NCBI GenBank assembly: GCA_037127315.1
Contig: JBBBDQ010000230.1
Span: 1,239,501-1,303,500 of the forward strand
Direction: 5' to 3'
Source of the DNA: Ascarosepion bandense
Taxonomy: Eukaryota; Mollusca; Cephalopoda; Sepiida; Sepiidae
Length of the DNA: 64,000 bases
Positions 31,456 to 42,195 of the stretch are shown here, one piece after another (within the stretch, counting starts at the first letter, position 1; the number at the start of each line of letters is the position of its first letter). The notes beneath the pieces were generated by a model. The model made no database searches and had not been told where the DNA came from. It saw only the letters and a program-made list of their open reading frames with translations. The position numbers and the translations under genes are program-made.

Positions 31456-32100
31456 ATATACACCTATATACACCTATAAGCTATTTAAAGGAGCTTTAAT
31501 TTAATATGGAATTCTTTCGAAAATAATTTATGAGCTTTAAAAATTTCCGTGGAATACCTACAATCCTCTTGAGGGACACTGGATTGCGGCAGCACTCTGG
31601 CGCGCCATAGCAAACTTGTTTAAAGTCATTTGTCTAGAGTGATTCGAATCTTATCGGATTGTCTCGTATCACTCTCCTCTTTCTTAATCTTTTCAATTAA
31701 TCCAGTCCCCGAAACAGCAACGTCGAAATAAGCAATGATCTCTACGGTCAAACCGACGGAGAGTGCTGCGCCAGTCAGGGTGACGTAACGAAGGAAAACC
31801 TTGACAGACCAAGCATCCGACAACCCAAAGCGACCATGTTTATAAAATCTTGCCTGTCTCAAACCCCTTTGAGCCACGAAGAGTATGGGTTTCTCCATTG
31901 AGCAGACTTGTCTACCAAATTCAAATTCACGCAAGAGTAAGCTGGGCCTTACACCTCTCTTTTCTTTTTTTATATCCGGGATATTAGCAACCCGGTAGGT
32001 TAAAAAGATTAACCTGCAAAGGGCGAAGGAACTCTTAATGAGTCAACAACCAGCTAACTAGATGTGGTTTTTCAATAAATCCCTGTGGAGAAGACAACAG
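31456..32100. other. Unassigned; probable LINE-R 5' region and one stop-free minus-strand frame
   Basis: A minus-strand frame free of stops spans roughly 32042-31626. It contains an ATG at 31898 and a hydrophobic stretch of about 25 residues near 'YVTLTGAALSVGLTVEIIA'. I do not recognise it. The region is GC-richer than its surroundings and lies immediately 5' of LINE-R, so it is more likely antisense of an LINE 5' UTR than a gene. Confidence 0.3.
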
Positions 32101-35093
32101 GATACCACTCCACTATCTATCTATCCTGCGTAAAATCATGGCTATACAACGAATACATATTAAACCTAACGGCGTGATGGAGGTTGGTTCCAAAGAGGGC
32201 AATTCCTCGCCCGGTAAGGACCGACATGGGCAACAGGATTCACCTGACCGTCATCCGGCGACTGTTAGCAGCAACGGCGTAAAGGGAACAGTTTTCTCCA
32301 AACTATGCCCCTCGCCATGGAAGGAACGACATGAGCAACAGGTGTCTCTGGACCGTTAACCTGCGATTGTGCGCAACAAAGAAAAGATTACCTTGGGGAC
32401 ATAGAACGTCAGGAGGTTAAACAGATGCGGACAACAAGAGAATGTCAAGCAGGAAATGGACAGACTAAAAATCAATATTCTGGGAATATGCGAAACAAAA
32501 TGGCCAAATAATAGAGACTTCAGTAGGGACACCCATAGGATAATATACGCCGGAGGCAAAAATAATGAAAAAGGAGTCGGCTTAATACTTGAACAAAAAT
32601 GAAGAAATGTGTTTTGGGACATTGCCATTTCTCCGAAAGAATTCTCCTGGTCAAATTGAAAGGGAGACAGTTCAACATAGCAATTGTAGTCATCTATGCA
32701 GCAACAACACAAAGTACCGAGGAAGAAATAGGTTCTCTTTACTCCACTCTAGAGAAGGCCAAGGCTCAATATAAAAGCCTAGAAATCAGGATCATCATGG
32801 AACATTTGAATGCCAAAGTAGGCAAGGAGAGGGAAGGTATGACAACTGGCAACTTTGGTTTAGGAATCCGCAACGAACGAGGAGAAAAATGGATCCAATG
32901 GTGCATAGCAAATGACTAGGTAATAACTAAATCCTGGTTTCAGGAACACCCATGACGTCTATGGACATGGAGAAGCCCAGGAGCTGTCACTAAAAACCAG
33001 ACAGACTACATAACCATAAACAGCAGATTCAGAAATGCAGTGGTTCAAAGCAAAGCTTATCCAGCAGCTGACTGTGGAAGCGACCACGTCCAAGTTTTCT
33101 GCAAATTAAAAGTGAAACTCCGGAGATTGAAGAAGCCTAGTGCAGCACCAAAACCGATATACACCGCACACGTGAATGACCTCAACCTACAGAAATAATA
33201 CACTAACAGCGTGAAAAGCAAATACGAAGAACAAATTGGGAAAGGACACTCGAAATGGGATGCGCTAAAGGAAGCAATAGTGACATCAGCAAACAACATT
33301 GAACCAAATGAAATCAGGCGCAGAAGAAAAAATGAGTGGATGACTGAAGAGATTCTTGACATGATACAAAGGAGGTAGAAAATGACATCAAGACATGGAA
33401 TCGAGTACAGGGAACTACACAATGAAATAAAAAGAAAATGTAGACAGGCTAAAGAGAAATGGCTCCATGACAAATGTGCAGAAGTAGAGAGATTGAGCAG
33501 GAATATTAAAGCAGACATGCATAAGGAAATAAAAGAACTGACAGGACAAAAAATCTGCTCTTCAACAAGATGTATAAAATCTAAGGATGGAACGATCATT
33601 TTGGAGAAAGAAAAATACTCGAACGATGGGAAGAATATATATAAATCTTTTTCACGACGAGAGAGAGCAACCAATAATGCGCAAAGATGAGGACGGACTG
33701 GAAATTAATATCTGAAGTGGAGTATGCAGCAGCCAAACTGAATAGAAACAAAGCAGTTGGACCAGACGGCATAGTCATAGAGCTGTTGATAGCCCTGGAA
33801 GAATTTGGTATAGAGAAAATTCGTGAAATAATAAATGAAATTTATAATAGTGGGGTAATATCTGATGACCTCCGCAAGTCTATCTTCATAGCACTACCTA
33901 AGAAGCCAGGGGCAAATGAGTTCGAACTCCGCAGAACCATCAGTTTAATGAGCCATATAACAAAACTGATCGTCCGAATCCTGATGAACAGAGCGAGAAG
34001 CAGAATCAGACCAGAAATAGGACAAGAACAGTGTGGTTTCGTTATATACACAGGAACAAGGAATGCCATATTTATGATTAGGATGCTCTCTGAAAGGGCA
34101 AGACAAATGAAGAAGGACTTATATCTGTGCTTTATTGATTATGCGAAAATGTCTGACAAAATACGCCACAAAGAATTGATGGAGATGCTCCGCAGCCTGG
34201 ACATATTATATACAGCGAGAATATTTTAAGGGCCCTAGAAGTTATGCTTGGGTTCGTAATTTGAGGCTACAATTTAAACAACCTAAGATACGCAGATGAT
34301 ACAGTGCTGATAGCAGACACAGAAAGAAAACTACAAGACCTCCTACAGAAGGTAGCTGAAGAAAGTAACAAGAAAGGACTAGAAATAAACTGAAAGAAAA
34401 CCGAATGCATGGTCATCGGTAAAAAGAGCAGTCCAATATACCAAATACAGGTCGGGGATACTAAAATCAAGCAGGTACCAAAATTTAAATACATGAGAAT
34501 AGTTCTAACAGAAGACGGAAAGTGCGACACAGAGATCCGAAGGTGAATTGGCATTGCGAAGGAAGCATTCCAGAAGTTGAGTAAGGTATCAAAAAAAACA
34601 GGACAATTTCGCTAGAAACAAGGAAGAGAGTACTGGATTGCTACGTGCTGTCTGTCTTTCAATATGGCAATGAATGCTGTACAATATCATCAAAGATGAA
34701 GGAAAAACTTGAAGCAACTGAAATGTGGTTCTACAGAAGGATGCTACGAATATCATGGATCGAGCATGTGAGCAATAATGAAGTTCTAGAAATGATTGAA
34801 ACAAAAATGAATTTAATACTGAGCATCAGGAAGAGAGAGCTAAAATTTTTGGGACATGCAATGAGGAAGGAGGGTTTGGAGAACCTGATACTAACAGGCC
34901 AGACAGAAGGAAAAAGAGACAGGGGAAAGCAACGGATAACATATTTGAAAGACCTAATCAGGTATAAGACGGAACGTGGGTTGCATGGTTTAACAGGAGA
35001 AGGCGTGCTCAGAGCCACCAGGGATAAGGAATCGTGGAACGCCATGATCGCCAACGTCTTGAAGGGACAAGGCACATAGAAAAGAAGAAGAAG
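32101..35093 (+). pseudogene. LINE-R (RTE-like): endonuclease plus reverse transcriptase, about 3 kb, inactivated
   Basis: Order on plus: APE endonuclease start 'RLKINILGICETKWP' and 'GGKNNEKGVGLILEQ' (32455-32600), then in another frame 'FNIAIVVIYAATT', a degraded 'GDLNAKVG' block ('EHLNAKVGKE'), 'SRFRNAVVQSK' and 'AADCGSDHVQV' (the SDH motif). RT: 'EYAAAKLNRNKAVGPDGI', 'SIFIALPKKPGANEFE', 'ARSRIRPEIGQEQCGFV', 'YLCFIDYAK', and YADD at 34289-34300. The C-terminus is 'MWFYRRMLRISWIEHV' and 'KRELKFLGHAMRKEGLE'. Multiple stops, frameshifts and a deletion between 34229 and 34265 inactivate it. The 3' end is a short (AAG)n tail at 35078-35093, typical of RTE-like elements. The 5' boundary is uncertain. 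Confidence 0.9.
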
Positions 35094-35980
35094 CTTGGCC
35101 TTAACAGACATCTCCGAAGGATGAAAGAGAATAAAGAGAGGGTAACAATCTCAATGCTTGGATGCAAGTGGGTCGTAACTACGACTACTTTATCATTGAT
35201 TTCATCGACTGACGCCTTCATGTTACACAGTTGATCAGTGCTTATTTGTTTATTGTGTAATTTTGCAAACTTAGTATACATACTCAGGTATTTCTCATTT
35301 TTCCCTATAAGAGGGAAATCATCTTTGTGAGGCTATTATTTTTGTCTTCAATGTACGGTGATCCGGTCTTCTGGCCTACAATAGGAAATACGTTTGTATT
35401 TAAGTAACAAAATTCTTTTTTCATAAATTTCATTCACTAACAATGATTCCCTTTTGTTAATATATCACTGGCTTATAAGGAGAAATTTTCTTACTCAGTC
35501 AAACTTATTCTTATATTCTGTCTGAGATAACATTATTGCAGACGGTGTGCTCGGAAGGGAGTAGAAGTATTTTTATTGCTGTTGTGTAAGAAATCAGTAT
35601 GGCAACAAAGTATACATATATATGAAGCCAAAAAGTGTCATCATAGAACTTCGTCTGATTAGGGTATATCAGAAAGAAAAAGAAATGTGGAAAGTAGGAA
35701 AATTATATAAACCAAAACTGAATGGCAGGATGGAAAGAAAGAAGAGGAACCAAAAAAAAAAAAAAAAGAAAAAACATGTGGATAGTAAGATAAAAATAAA
35801 TAAATATATCAAGATTAAATAAAAGGAAGAACGAGTAAAAAATAAAGAAATGAAGGAAGCAATGACTTAGGGGAGGTAATGAAGGGAGGAAGGAAAAAGA
35901 CAAAAAGAAAGAAAGAAATCTATATTGAAAAGAACAATTGAATGATTAGCAACCTTTAAGTTGTAAGTTAATGAGGGTTC
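35094..35980. other. Unassigned stretch grading into A/G-rich DNA
   Basis: Nothing recognised to 35620. 35620-35980 is A-rich with a run of As at 35751-35767. Lysine-rich or Phe/Leu-rich translations here are composition artefacts. Confidence 0.45.
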
Positions 35981-35984
35981 AAAG

Positions 35985-36830
35985 GAAGAAAAGAAGTAAA
36001 GACGAAAGAAACGAAGCGGAAGAAACCGAAAACGAAAGTCTCTAATGCAAATCAGAAAGAAAGAAACCAAGGGAACGAGAAACAGAAAGAGAGTAAAAGG
36101 TAAATAAAAAATAGGCCTACTGGAACGAAAGAAGAACGGAAGAAAGAAAGAAAGAAAGAAAGAAGGAAAGAAAGAAAGAAAGAAAGATATGAACTCACAT
36201 AGGAAGGAAGGAAGGAAGGAAGGAAGGAAGGAAGGAAGGAAGGAAGGAACCAAAACGAATGTACAACATAAAAAGCAGATAGAAAGAAACGAAAGTAGAA
36301 ACACTGGAACGAAAACAGAAAGAAAGAAAGAAAGAAAGAAAACAAACTCACCCTGGAAGGAAGGAAGGAAGGAAGGAAGGAAGGAAGGAACCAAAACGAA
36401 TGTACAGCCTGAAAATCAGAAAGAAAGACACGAAAAAGACGAGAAAGAGAAAGAGAAAAAGGAAAAATAGAAAGTACGGCAACTGGAACGAAAACAGAAA
36501 AAAGAAAGAAAACATGAACACGCACTGCAAGGAAGGAAGGAAACGGAAGAAACCAAAAGGAATGTACAACCTGAAAAGCAAAAAGAAAGAAACGAAGAAG
36601 ATGAGGAAGAGAAAGAGAAAAATAGATGAATAGAAAGTAAGACCACTGGAACGAAGAAAGAAAGAAAGAAAGAAAGAAAGAATTCACACTGGAAGGAAGG
36701 AAGGAAGGAAGGAAGGAAGGAAGGAACCAAAAAGAATGTACAACCTGAAAATCAGAAAGAAAGACACGAAAAAGACGAGAAAGAGAAAGAGAAAAAAAAA
36801 TATATGGAAAGTAAAGTTACTGGAAAGAAA
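35985..36830. repeat. GGAA/GAAA higher-order minisatellite
   Basis: Five or so imperfect units of about 143-172 bp. Each unit carries a non-simple core: 'CCAAAACGAATGTACA' (36249, 36392; variants 36555, 36727), 'GAAAATCAGAAAGAAAG' and 'ACTGGAACGAAA'. These are joined by (GGAA)n and (GAAA)n runs. Long open frames on both strands are compositional. Confidence 0.9.
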
Positions 36831-37014
36831 ACGGAAATTTTTTTAAAATGGCTAAAATACTTTGATCGATTTTAAATTAACGGTTAATGTTAAAATATAA
36901 TTCGTATGCATGTATATCAAAAAACGAAAATTTTGCATATAAATGAGAAAGGAAGAAAAAAAAATAAAAGAAGTCTCAATAATTAAGAGGTATTCATTTT
37001 TTGTCCTTGTACTT

Positions 37015-37225
37015 CATTGATTTTTCACAGAAGATGAGGACATCTGAATCGATACAAATGTGGTTCTACCCGACGAATTCTGAATAAAACTTTGTGAGAA
37101 CACGTGAGCGACGACGAGGTGTTAAATATTTGAATAGATCTGATACTTACAATCAGAAAGAGACAGTTAAAATGTGTAGGGCATATAATGAGGAAGGGGT
37201 ATTCGGAAAATTCAACACTCACAAG
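37015..37225 (+). mobile_element. LINE-R 3' fragment
   Basis: 'AAATGTGGTTCTAC' and 'TGAGGAAGGGGTATTCGG' align with 34719 and 34862 of the large LINE-R copy. It decodes to 'MWFY' then shifted 'NEEGVFGKF'. It is directly followed by a SINE-A. Confidence 0.72.
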
Positions 37226-37227
37226 AT

Positions 37228-37460
37228 ATGTTAGCCAAGTGGAGCAATGAATAGTGGCTGAGATTGAGGAATAGCAGAGTTGAGTCCGAATTCCAGTCGA
37301 GTTCATAACATTCACTTACGTATTAATATCCTTTGGAAATGCATGAATAAAACTCTTCCTCCAGTAATTATGGAAAAAGACAGTCTGGGTCCTATAGCTT
37401 TGGGTGGCAAATTGTCTAGAGAAAGAACAACTCTAAATTCAAAACCTAACGGCCTAATGA
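37228..37460 (+). mobile_element. Diverged SINE-A, 3'-incomplete
   Basis: B-box region 'GAGTCCGAATTCCAGTCGA', then 'ATTCACTTACGTATTAATAT', 'CCTATAGCTTTGGGTGGCAA' and 'GTCTAGAGAAAG'. The terminal hairpin and tail are absent. Confidence 0.7.
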
Positions 37461-37676
37461 ACGCTATGGGTGTAATTCATTCCCGCTTCCGCGGTCTTCG
37501 TCTGTCGGTCAAGAGTATAGAGAGGAGATGTGTGCCATCAAACTGTCTGAAACCCAACTGAAGATAAAGAATCAAAGTCTCTATCTTTTCTTATGTCCTA
37601 AGGCCACATGTTTAGATTATTGCTGTCACATTTTAGAATGTTCAAAATATTGCTGTCATATATGGTCTACTGCTCT

Positions 37677-37677
<1 letters not shown>

Positions 37678-37752
<75 letters not shown>
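37678..37752. repeat. (TA)n microsatellite
   Basis: About 37 TA units, one of the longest in the window. Confidence 0.97.
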
Positions 37753-37755
<3 letters not shown>

Positions 37756-37759
37756 GTTA

Positions 37760-38055
37760 AGTGTCATACGTAATACACGCTCCGGGAGATCATGTCTCGA
37801 AAGAGGCATGACTGAACGGGCAGAAGATTATCCTGCAGAAGTTTTTCATTGCTTTCTGCTGTAGACTGGTTGCCAGCGAAGGCTATAGAACTCAATATGT
37901 TCTATTATTTAATCCATAACTGGAGGAATGTGACGGATTAATACTTTACTTAAAGGAATTTGTACGAAAGTGAATGCAACGAATTCAACTGAATTCAAAC
38001 TTGACTTCCCAATTTGTCATTCTGAGTCGATATCCACTGCATTCCAATGCACATC
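37760..38055 (-). mobile_element. SINE-A on the minus strand
   Basis: From the left: the terminal block 'GTCATACGTAATACACG', hairpin 'CATGTCTCGAAAGAGGCATG', 'TGGTTGCCAGCGAAGGCTAT', 'GAATTCAAACTTGACTTC' (B-box complement) and the head complement to about 38055. Nearly full length. Confidence 0.78.
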
Positions 38056-38067
38056 CAATGTATATAT

Positions 38068-38158
38068 TAATTTAATTATGACAAAAACAAACTCATTAAC
38101 TAATTAATGTATATATTGATTAGTTAAGAAGTTAGTTTTTGTCATAATTAGAATAGTC
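38068..38158. repeat. Hairpin with arms of about 38 bp
   Basis: 'AATTATGACAAAAACAAACT' at about 38076 pairs with the complement of 'AGTTAGTTTTTGTCATAATT' ending near 38152. The arms continue through 'TTAACTAAT'. Confidence 0.85.
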
Positions 38159-38545
38159 CAGTACACAAAGTTTTCATTGCAATTCAATTGTAGAACTTTT
38201 GAATATTTTTCATTTCGAAACGACTTATATCGCGAACTAGGTTTCTACCTTTTGGTATCTTTAGGCGATTTACAATAACTAATTTTATCGGTCATCAAAC
38301 ACTCACGTAAAAGGGATGGTTTATGAACACGCAAAAAAACTAGGAGAACTTACTTAAGGGTTTAAACATTTTCTTCCATGGTTTTATGATCTTAGTATTG
38401 GTATGATTGTACTTGGACATAATTTAGTAATTCATTTTTTGTTTGGGAACAACATAATAACCAAAATATCTTCCCGATATAATCGTATAATCTGCATATT
38501 TTACCACTGTTGTAAGGTTTAGCTATTTTTACTCTCTTTTTCTCC

Positions 38546-38594
<49 letters not shown>

Positions 38595-39149
38595 AAGACA
38601 GTTATAGAACAGATAGATTTTAAACCCACTGTCCAAGCATTTACTTTTATAAAGAGTGCTCGATGCAAAGTAGAACTTTATATTGTATTAGTTGTTACAA
38701 TGGTTTATAAAAGCATGGTATCACTACACAAAAAACTTTATGCTTCGGTGCATCAGTGCTCCTCATCTGGTGATAAGTGAAATTGAAAATACATGGTGAA
38801 AACGATTTATTCTCGGTAATGTGATATGTAAGTGATGTGTGGGATGAGAATTTAGTATGTTTAAGCCGGTCACTCGGCAGCTTGTAACCATTGAGATACA
38901 TCCTTTGGTTAGGAGATTGGAGGCGGGGTAGCACTAGTTTGGACAAGTCACATTTTAGTTTTGTCTAGGTAATTTTTATATTAGGATGTAAGGTTATTTT
39001 AAGAAAGGGTAGGCACTTTTTATTTTACTACAATCTATGAGTGGATGGAATAGAGTGACTTTTTAAAAGTGTTATGTAAACATCGAAAATATTTTTTGTT
39101 AAGATTTAATTAACCACAAAATACCTCTCCAAAAGGTAATTAATATTTT
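38159..39149. other. Unassigned stretch
   Basis: Contains a CT-rich tract and (TA)n at 38537-38591. An 83-codon minus-strand frame (38695-38946) has no recognisable motif. Confidence 0.4.
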
Positions 39150-41072
39150 TTTATAAGCGTTTCACCCCGAGCAAGGCATGTCACTGCCACTACTGCGAAG
39201 TGGGCTACACAGAGTGGAGAAAGGATGATTAAATATAGGAAATGTCAGAGGGTGGATGATAGGCGGGTAGGGATACCGAGAATGGTTAAATATAGGAAAT
39301 ATCAGAGGGTGGTTGATAGGCGGGTAAGGATACCGAGAATGAGGGTTGGGTACATGAGAGTGTTCTGAGAATAATTGGGAGTTAGTGTGATAGGAGGTGT
39401 CTATTGACCCTACATTATAACACCTGGAGATTGTAGCTGTCGGGAAAGCAGACTTGTGGAAGGGAGTTCCACAGGCGGGAAGCGCAAGAAAAGAAGCTGT
39501 TGGAGTAGAATTTACGGTTACATCTTATCTGTTTAACTGTAAAAGTGTGGGAGCTAGTTGCTTATCTAGTATCTCGTGTAAATTCGTTCTTAGGCGGCAC
39601 GAGTGCTCTAAGTTCATCGGAGCAGAAGCCATGAAAGTAGTTGTAGAAGAGGCACAGGGAAGCCACATCACGCCGGTGGTTGCAGCCGGTCTGCCAAGTC
39701 AGTATCAACCACGTTACAGATCCTCCTTTGTATTTTTCAAGAAGCCCAAGGAGAGCAGCAGGGGCACCCGACCAGATATGGCAGCAATATTCAATACACG
39801 GTCGGATGGTAGATTTGTTTATGTGCAGAATAGATTCAGGTGGGAAAAACTTCCGGGCCCTGCACAAAGAGCTGACTTTCATAGCGGCAGATATGGCAAT
39901 GGATTCTATATAGTCATTCCATTTGAGGTCCGCCGAAAGTGTAAGGCCAAGGAGGCGTAGTATTTTACTCTCTGGGAGGCTAGCCTGTCCCATGCTAATG
40001 GGAGGTAGATGCAATTGTCTATGGTGGTTAGTTGATAACAGCTTCGTTTTAGAAGCATTGAAATTTACTAGCCATTTCCTACCCCAGGTCACGACGGATT
40101 GGAGGTCCTTTTCAAGCACGGCAGCGAGGTTCACTTTGTCGCCCACACCTGGTTTTTGATCGATGCGAGAGTAGATTGTTGTGTCATCGGCATACATGTC
40201 AACTTGGGATCTAATGGCGTTAGGGAGATCATTAATGTACATCAGAAAGAGCGTGGGACCTAGGATAGAACGTTGAGGGACGCCCGCATTCGTATGGTAG
40301 TTTTGGGAGACATGCCCATTTAATACCACCTTCAATGTGCGGTCAGAGAGGAATGACTGGATGAGGTCAAACAGATGTCCAGTTATCCCGTAACTCCGCA
40401 GTTTGCACAAGAGGCCAGCGTGCCAGACCTTGTCGAACGCTTTGGAGATATCCAAGGCAACGGTTCGGGCTTCGCCATTCTTGTCAAGTGCCCGGTATAT
40501 GTACTCGGTAATGGTCATTAGCATATCAGCAGTAGACCTGGTGAAGCGAAACCAGTACTGTTTGTCAGAGAGAAGCCTGTGGGGCGTAGATGCTGAATCA
40601 GTTCGGCGTTGATAATGGCTTCGAAAACTTTGCCAAAGATCGGAAGGAGACTAATAGGACGGTAATTAGCGGGGTCTGAGGATTCGCCAGAATTCTTAAA
40701 TATAGGAACTACACAGGAGGACTTCCAACAGGCAGGAAAACAGGAAGCAGATAGGCAGAGGTTATAGAGTTTAGAGAGGACAGAGGAGAGTTCTGGGGCA
40801 CATTTCTTCAGTACTATGACGGGGATTCCATCACCGCCGCTCACTTTGTGTGGGTCAAGTTGTGCAATTATCTTGGCGACCAGCGAGGGTTTAATGTGGA
40901 CGTTATTTAGTTGAGCCTTAGTTCTGGGTGGGAAGTCGGATGTAGGTATTCCTAACGAGTCCAGTGTCGAATTGGTGGAGAATCTTCGGGCAAAGCATTC
41001 AGCCTTGTCCGCTGGGGAGGTGAGAACTTCAAATTCATTGATTAGTGGGGGTATTGAAGTCTTGCTCCATGT
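39150..41072 (-). pseudogene. LINE-J, most complete copy (RT plus 3' UTR)
   Basis: Minus strand from 41072: 'NEFEVLTSPADKAECFA', 'GGDGIPVIVLKKCAPELSS', 'YRPISLLPIFGKVFEAII', then after a frameshift near 40530 a 320-codon frame with 'ALDISKAFDKVWHAGLL', 'AGVPQRSILGPTLFL', YADD at 40183-40194, 'LQSVVTWGRKWLVNFNASK', 'LGLTLSADLKWNDYIES' and 'CIEYCCHIWSGAPAALLG'. It is a CR1/L2/Jockey-type RT. The catalytic YADD is intact, but the usual 'G.PQGSILGP' Gly is Arg. Frameshifts and C-terminal decay disable it. No endonuclease domain remains (5' truncated). The 3' UTR has a 58-bp tandem duplication (39225-39340) and ends at 'CACCCCGAGCAAGGCATG' near 39164. Confidence 0.9.
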
Positions 41073-41137
41073 TTAATCCACAAAATAAAAAAAACGAATA
41101 ATGTATTAATAAAATAAAATAAACCCACAAAACAGTA

Positions 41138-41365
41138 ATATATATATATTTTTTTTAATCATTTCACCCCGAGCAAGGCACAAACGCCACTGATGTGCAG
41201 GGGGTTACATAAATGTAAAAAGATTAATTAGAAAAGAGTGAGCAGTGCAAGCTAGTTAGAAAGGAACAATAGAAAGCTGAGAAAGCAGGTGCAATGACAG
41301 ATACATAGGCGGAGAGAAAGTGAAGGTTATACAGGGGAGGGGAGAGAGCTAGAGTCCAGTGGTTA
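41138..41365 (-). mobile_element. LINE-J 3' UTR fragment
   Basis: 'CACCCCGAGCAAGGCA' at about 41165 marks another LINE-J 3' terminus. The following 200 bp are diverged UTR ('GTTACATAAATG', 'AGAGAGCTAGAGTCCA'). Confidence 0.65.
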
Positions 41366-41367
41366 GT

Positions 41368-41368
<1 letters not shown>

Positions 41369-41407
<39 letters not shown>
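41369..41407. repeat. (TA)n microsatellite
   Basis: Pure TA run. Confidence 0.95.
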
Positions 41408-41409
<2 letters not shown>

Positions 41410-41444
41410 TCTTAATAAAAACAAAAGAAGAATCAGTATTATTA

Positions 41445-41765
41445 TTATTCCTGACCTTGCGTCTTGGCTTCACTTACTTTCCTCGCAGTAGATTCAATTC
41501 CTTGTGTTTTTTCTACAAACACTTTGATGGTAATTGTTCGGCTGTACTTTTCACTATTGTACCTAGACTTCAGAAATTGACGTGCGGAAATTGATTGTCT
41601 CATCAATCTGTAGCTAAAATGCATCGATATAACAGTAGGTTCTATGCTAACAGTTTCTTTGCTCGCAATTATCGCTAGTAGAACTCTCTTCTGGCTTCAT
41701 GCTTTCTTATCGACCTTGATCTTTAAAAATTTAAATGCTATCTCAATGGTTATTTTTCTGTAATG
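41445..41765 (+). pseudogene. LINE-J C-terminal relic on plus strand
   Basis: Nucleotide-level parallels to the LINE-J tail: 'CTGACCTTGCGTCTTGGCTT' (DLASRL), 'TTTTCTACAAACACTTTGATG' region (FYKYFDG), 'AAAATGCATCGATATAACAG', 'TTCTATGCTAACAGTTTCTT' (FYANSFF). It belongs to a subfamily distinct from the 39-kb copy. Confidence 0.65.
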
Positions 41766-42195
41766 ATACGTGTTCTTTTATTGTCCTCTCTCCTTAATAA
41801 TGTTTTCTGCTTTCTAATTTATTATCCTTGGGTAAGTTATTAAACTATCTCTTCCCTCTATTTACACTGTCCAACAAGTTTTAACTTTCAAAAACTTACT
41901 ATGCTAAAAGTAGGAGACTTTTAGTAATTAGGGTGCGCTGATTCCGAATCTACAAATTGTTCTTCTGTCTCGGGTCTCAATTCTTTGGAAATCGCATACT
42001 AAAGTCTTATATTTTACCGTAAATTAAGGCTTTTTAGACCAAATACTATAGTTTCACTTAATTAATTTAAGTGATTTTAAATGAAAATTTTAATGATTTT
42101 TTACCATATTTTACAAATATATACAACTATAGATTGGCCAAAAATATATAAAATTTTAACTATTTATTTTTACGAAATCACACGATAAAATGTTT
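41766..42195. other. AT-rich stretch
   Basis: Nothing recognised; it would be 3' of the pseudogene on the minus strand. Confidence 0.4.

Noticed and set aside
33057..33674. 205-codon minus-strand frame
   Set aside because: Antisense shadow of the LINE-R linker region.
35867..36730. Long Phe/Ser/Leu-rich frames of up to 211 codons on the minus strand
   Set aside because: Composition artefact of (GGAA)n/(GAAA)n DNA; frames are open on both strands and no unique domain is present.
39454..39960. 168-codon plus-strand frame
   Set aside because: Antisense shadow of the LINE-J reverse transcriptase, which has clear motifs on the minus strand.
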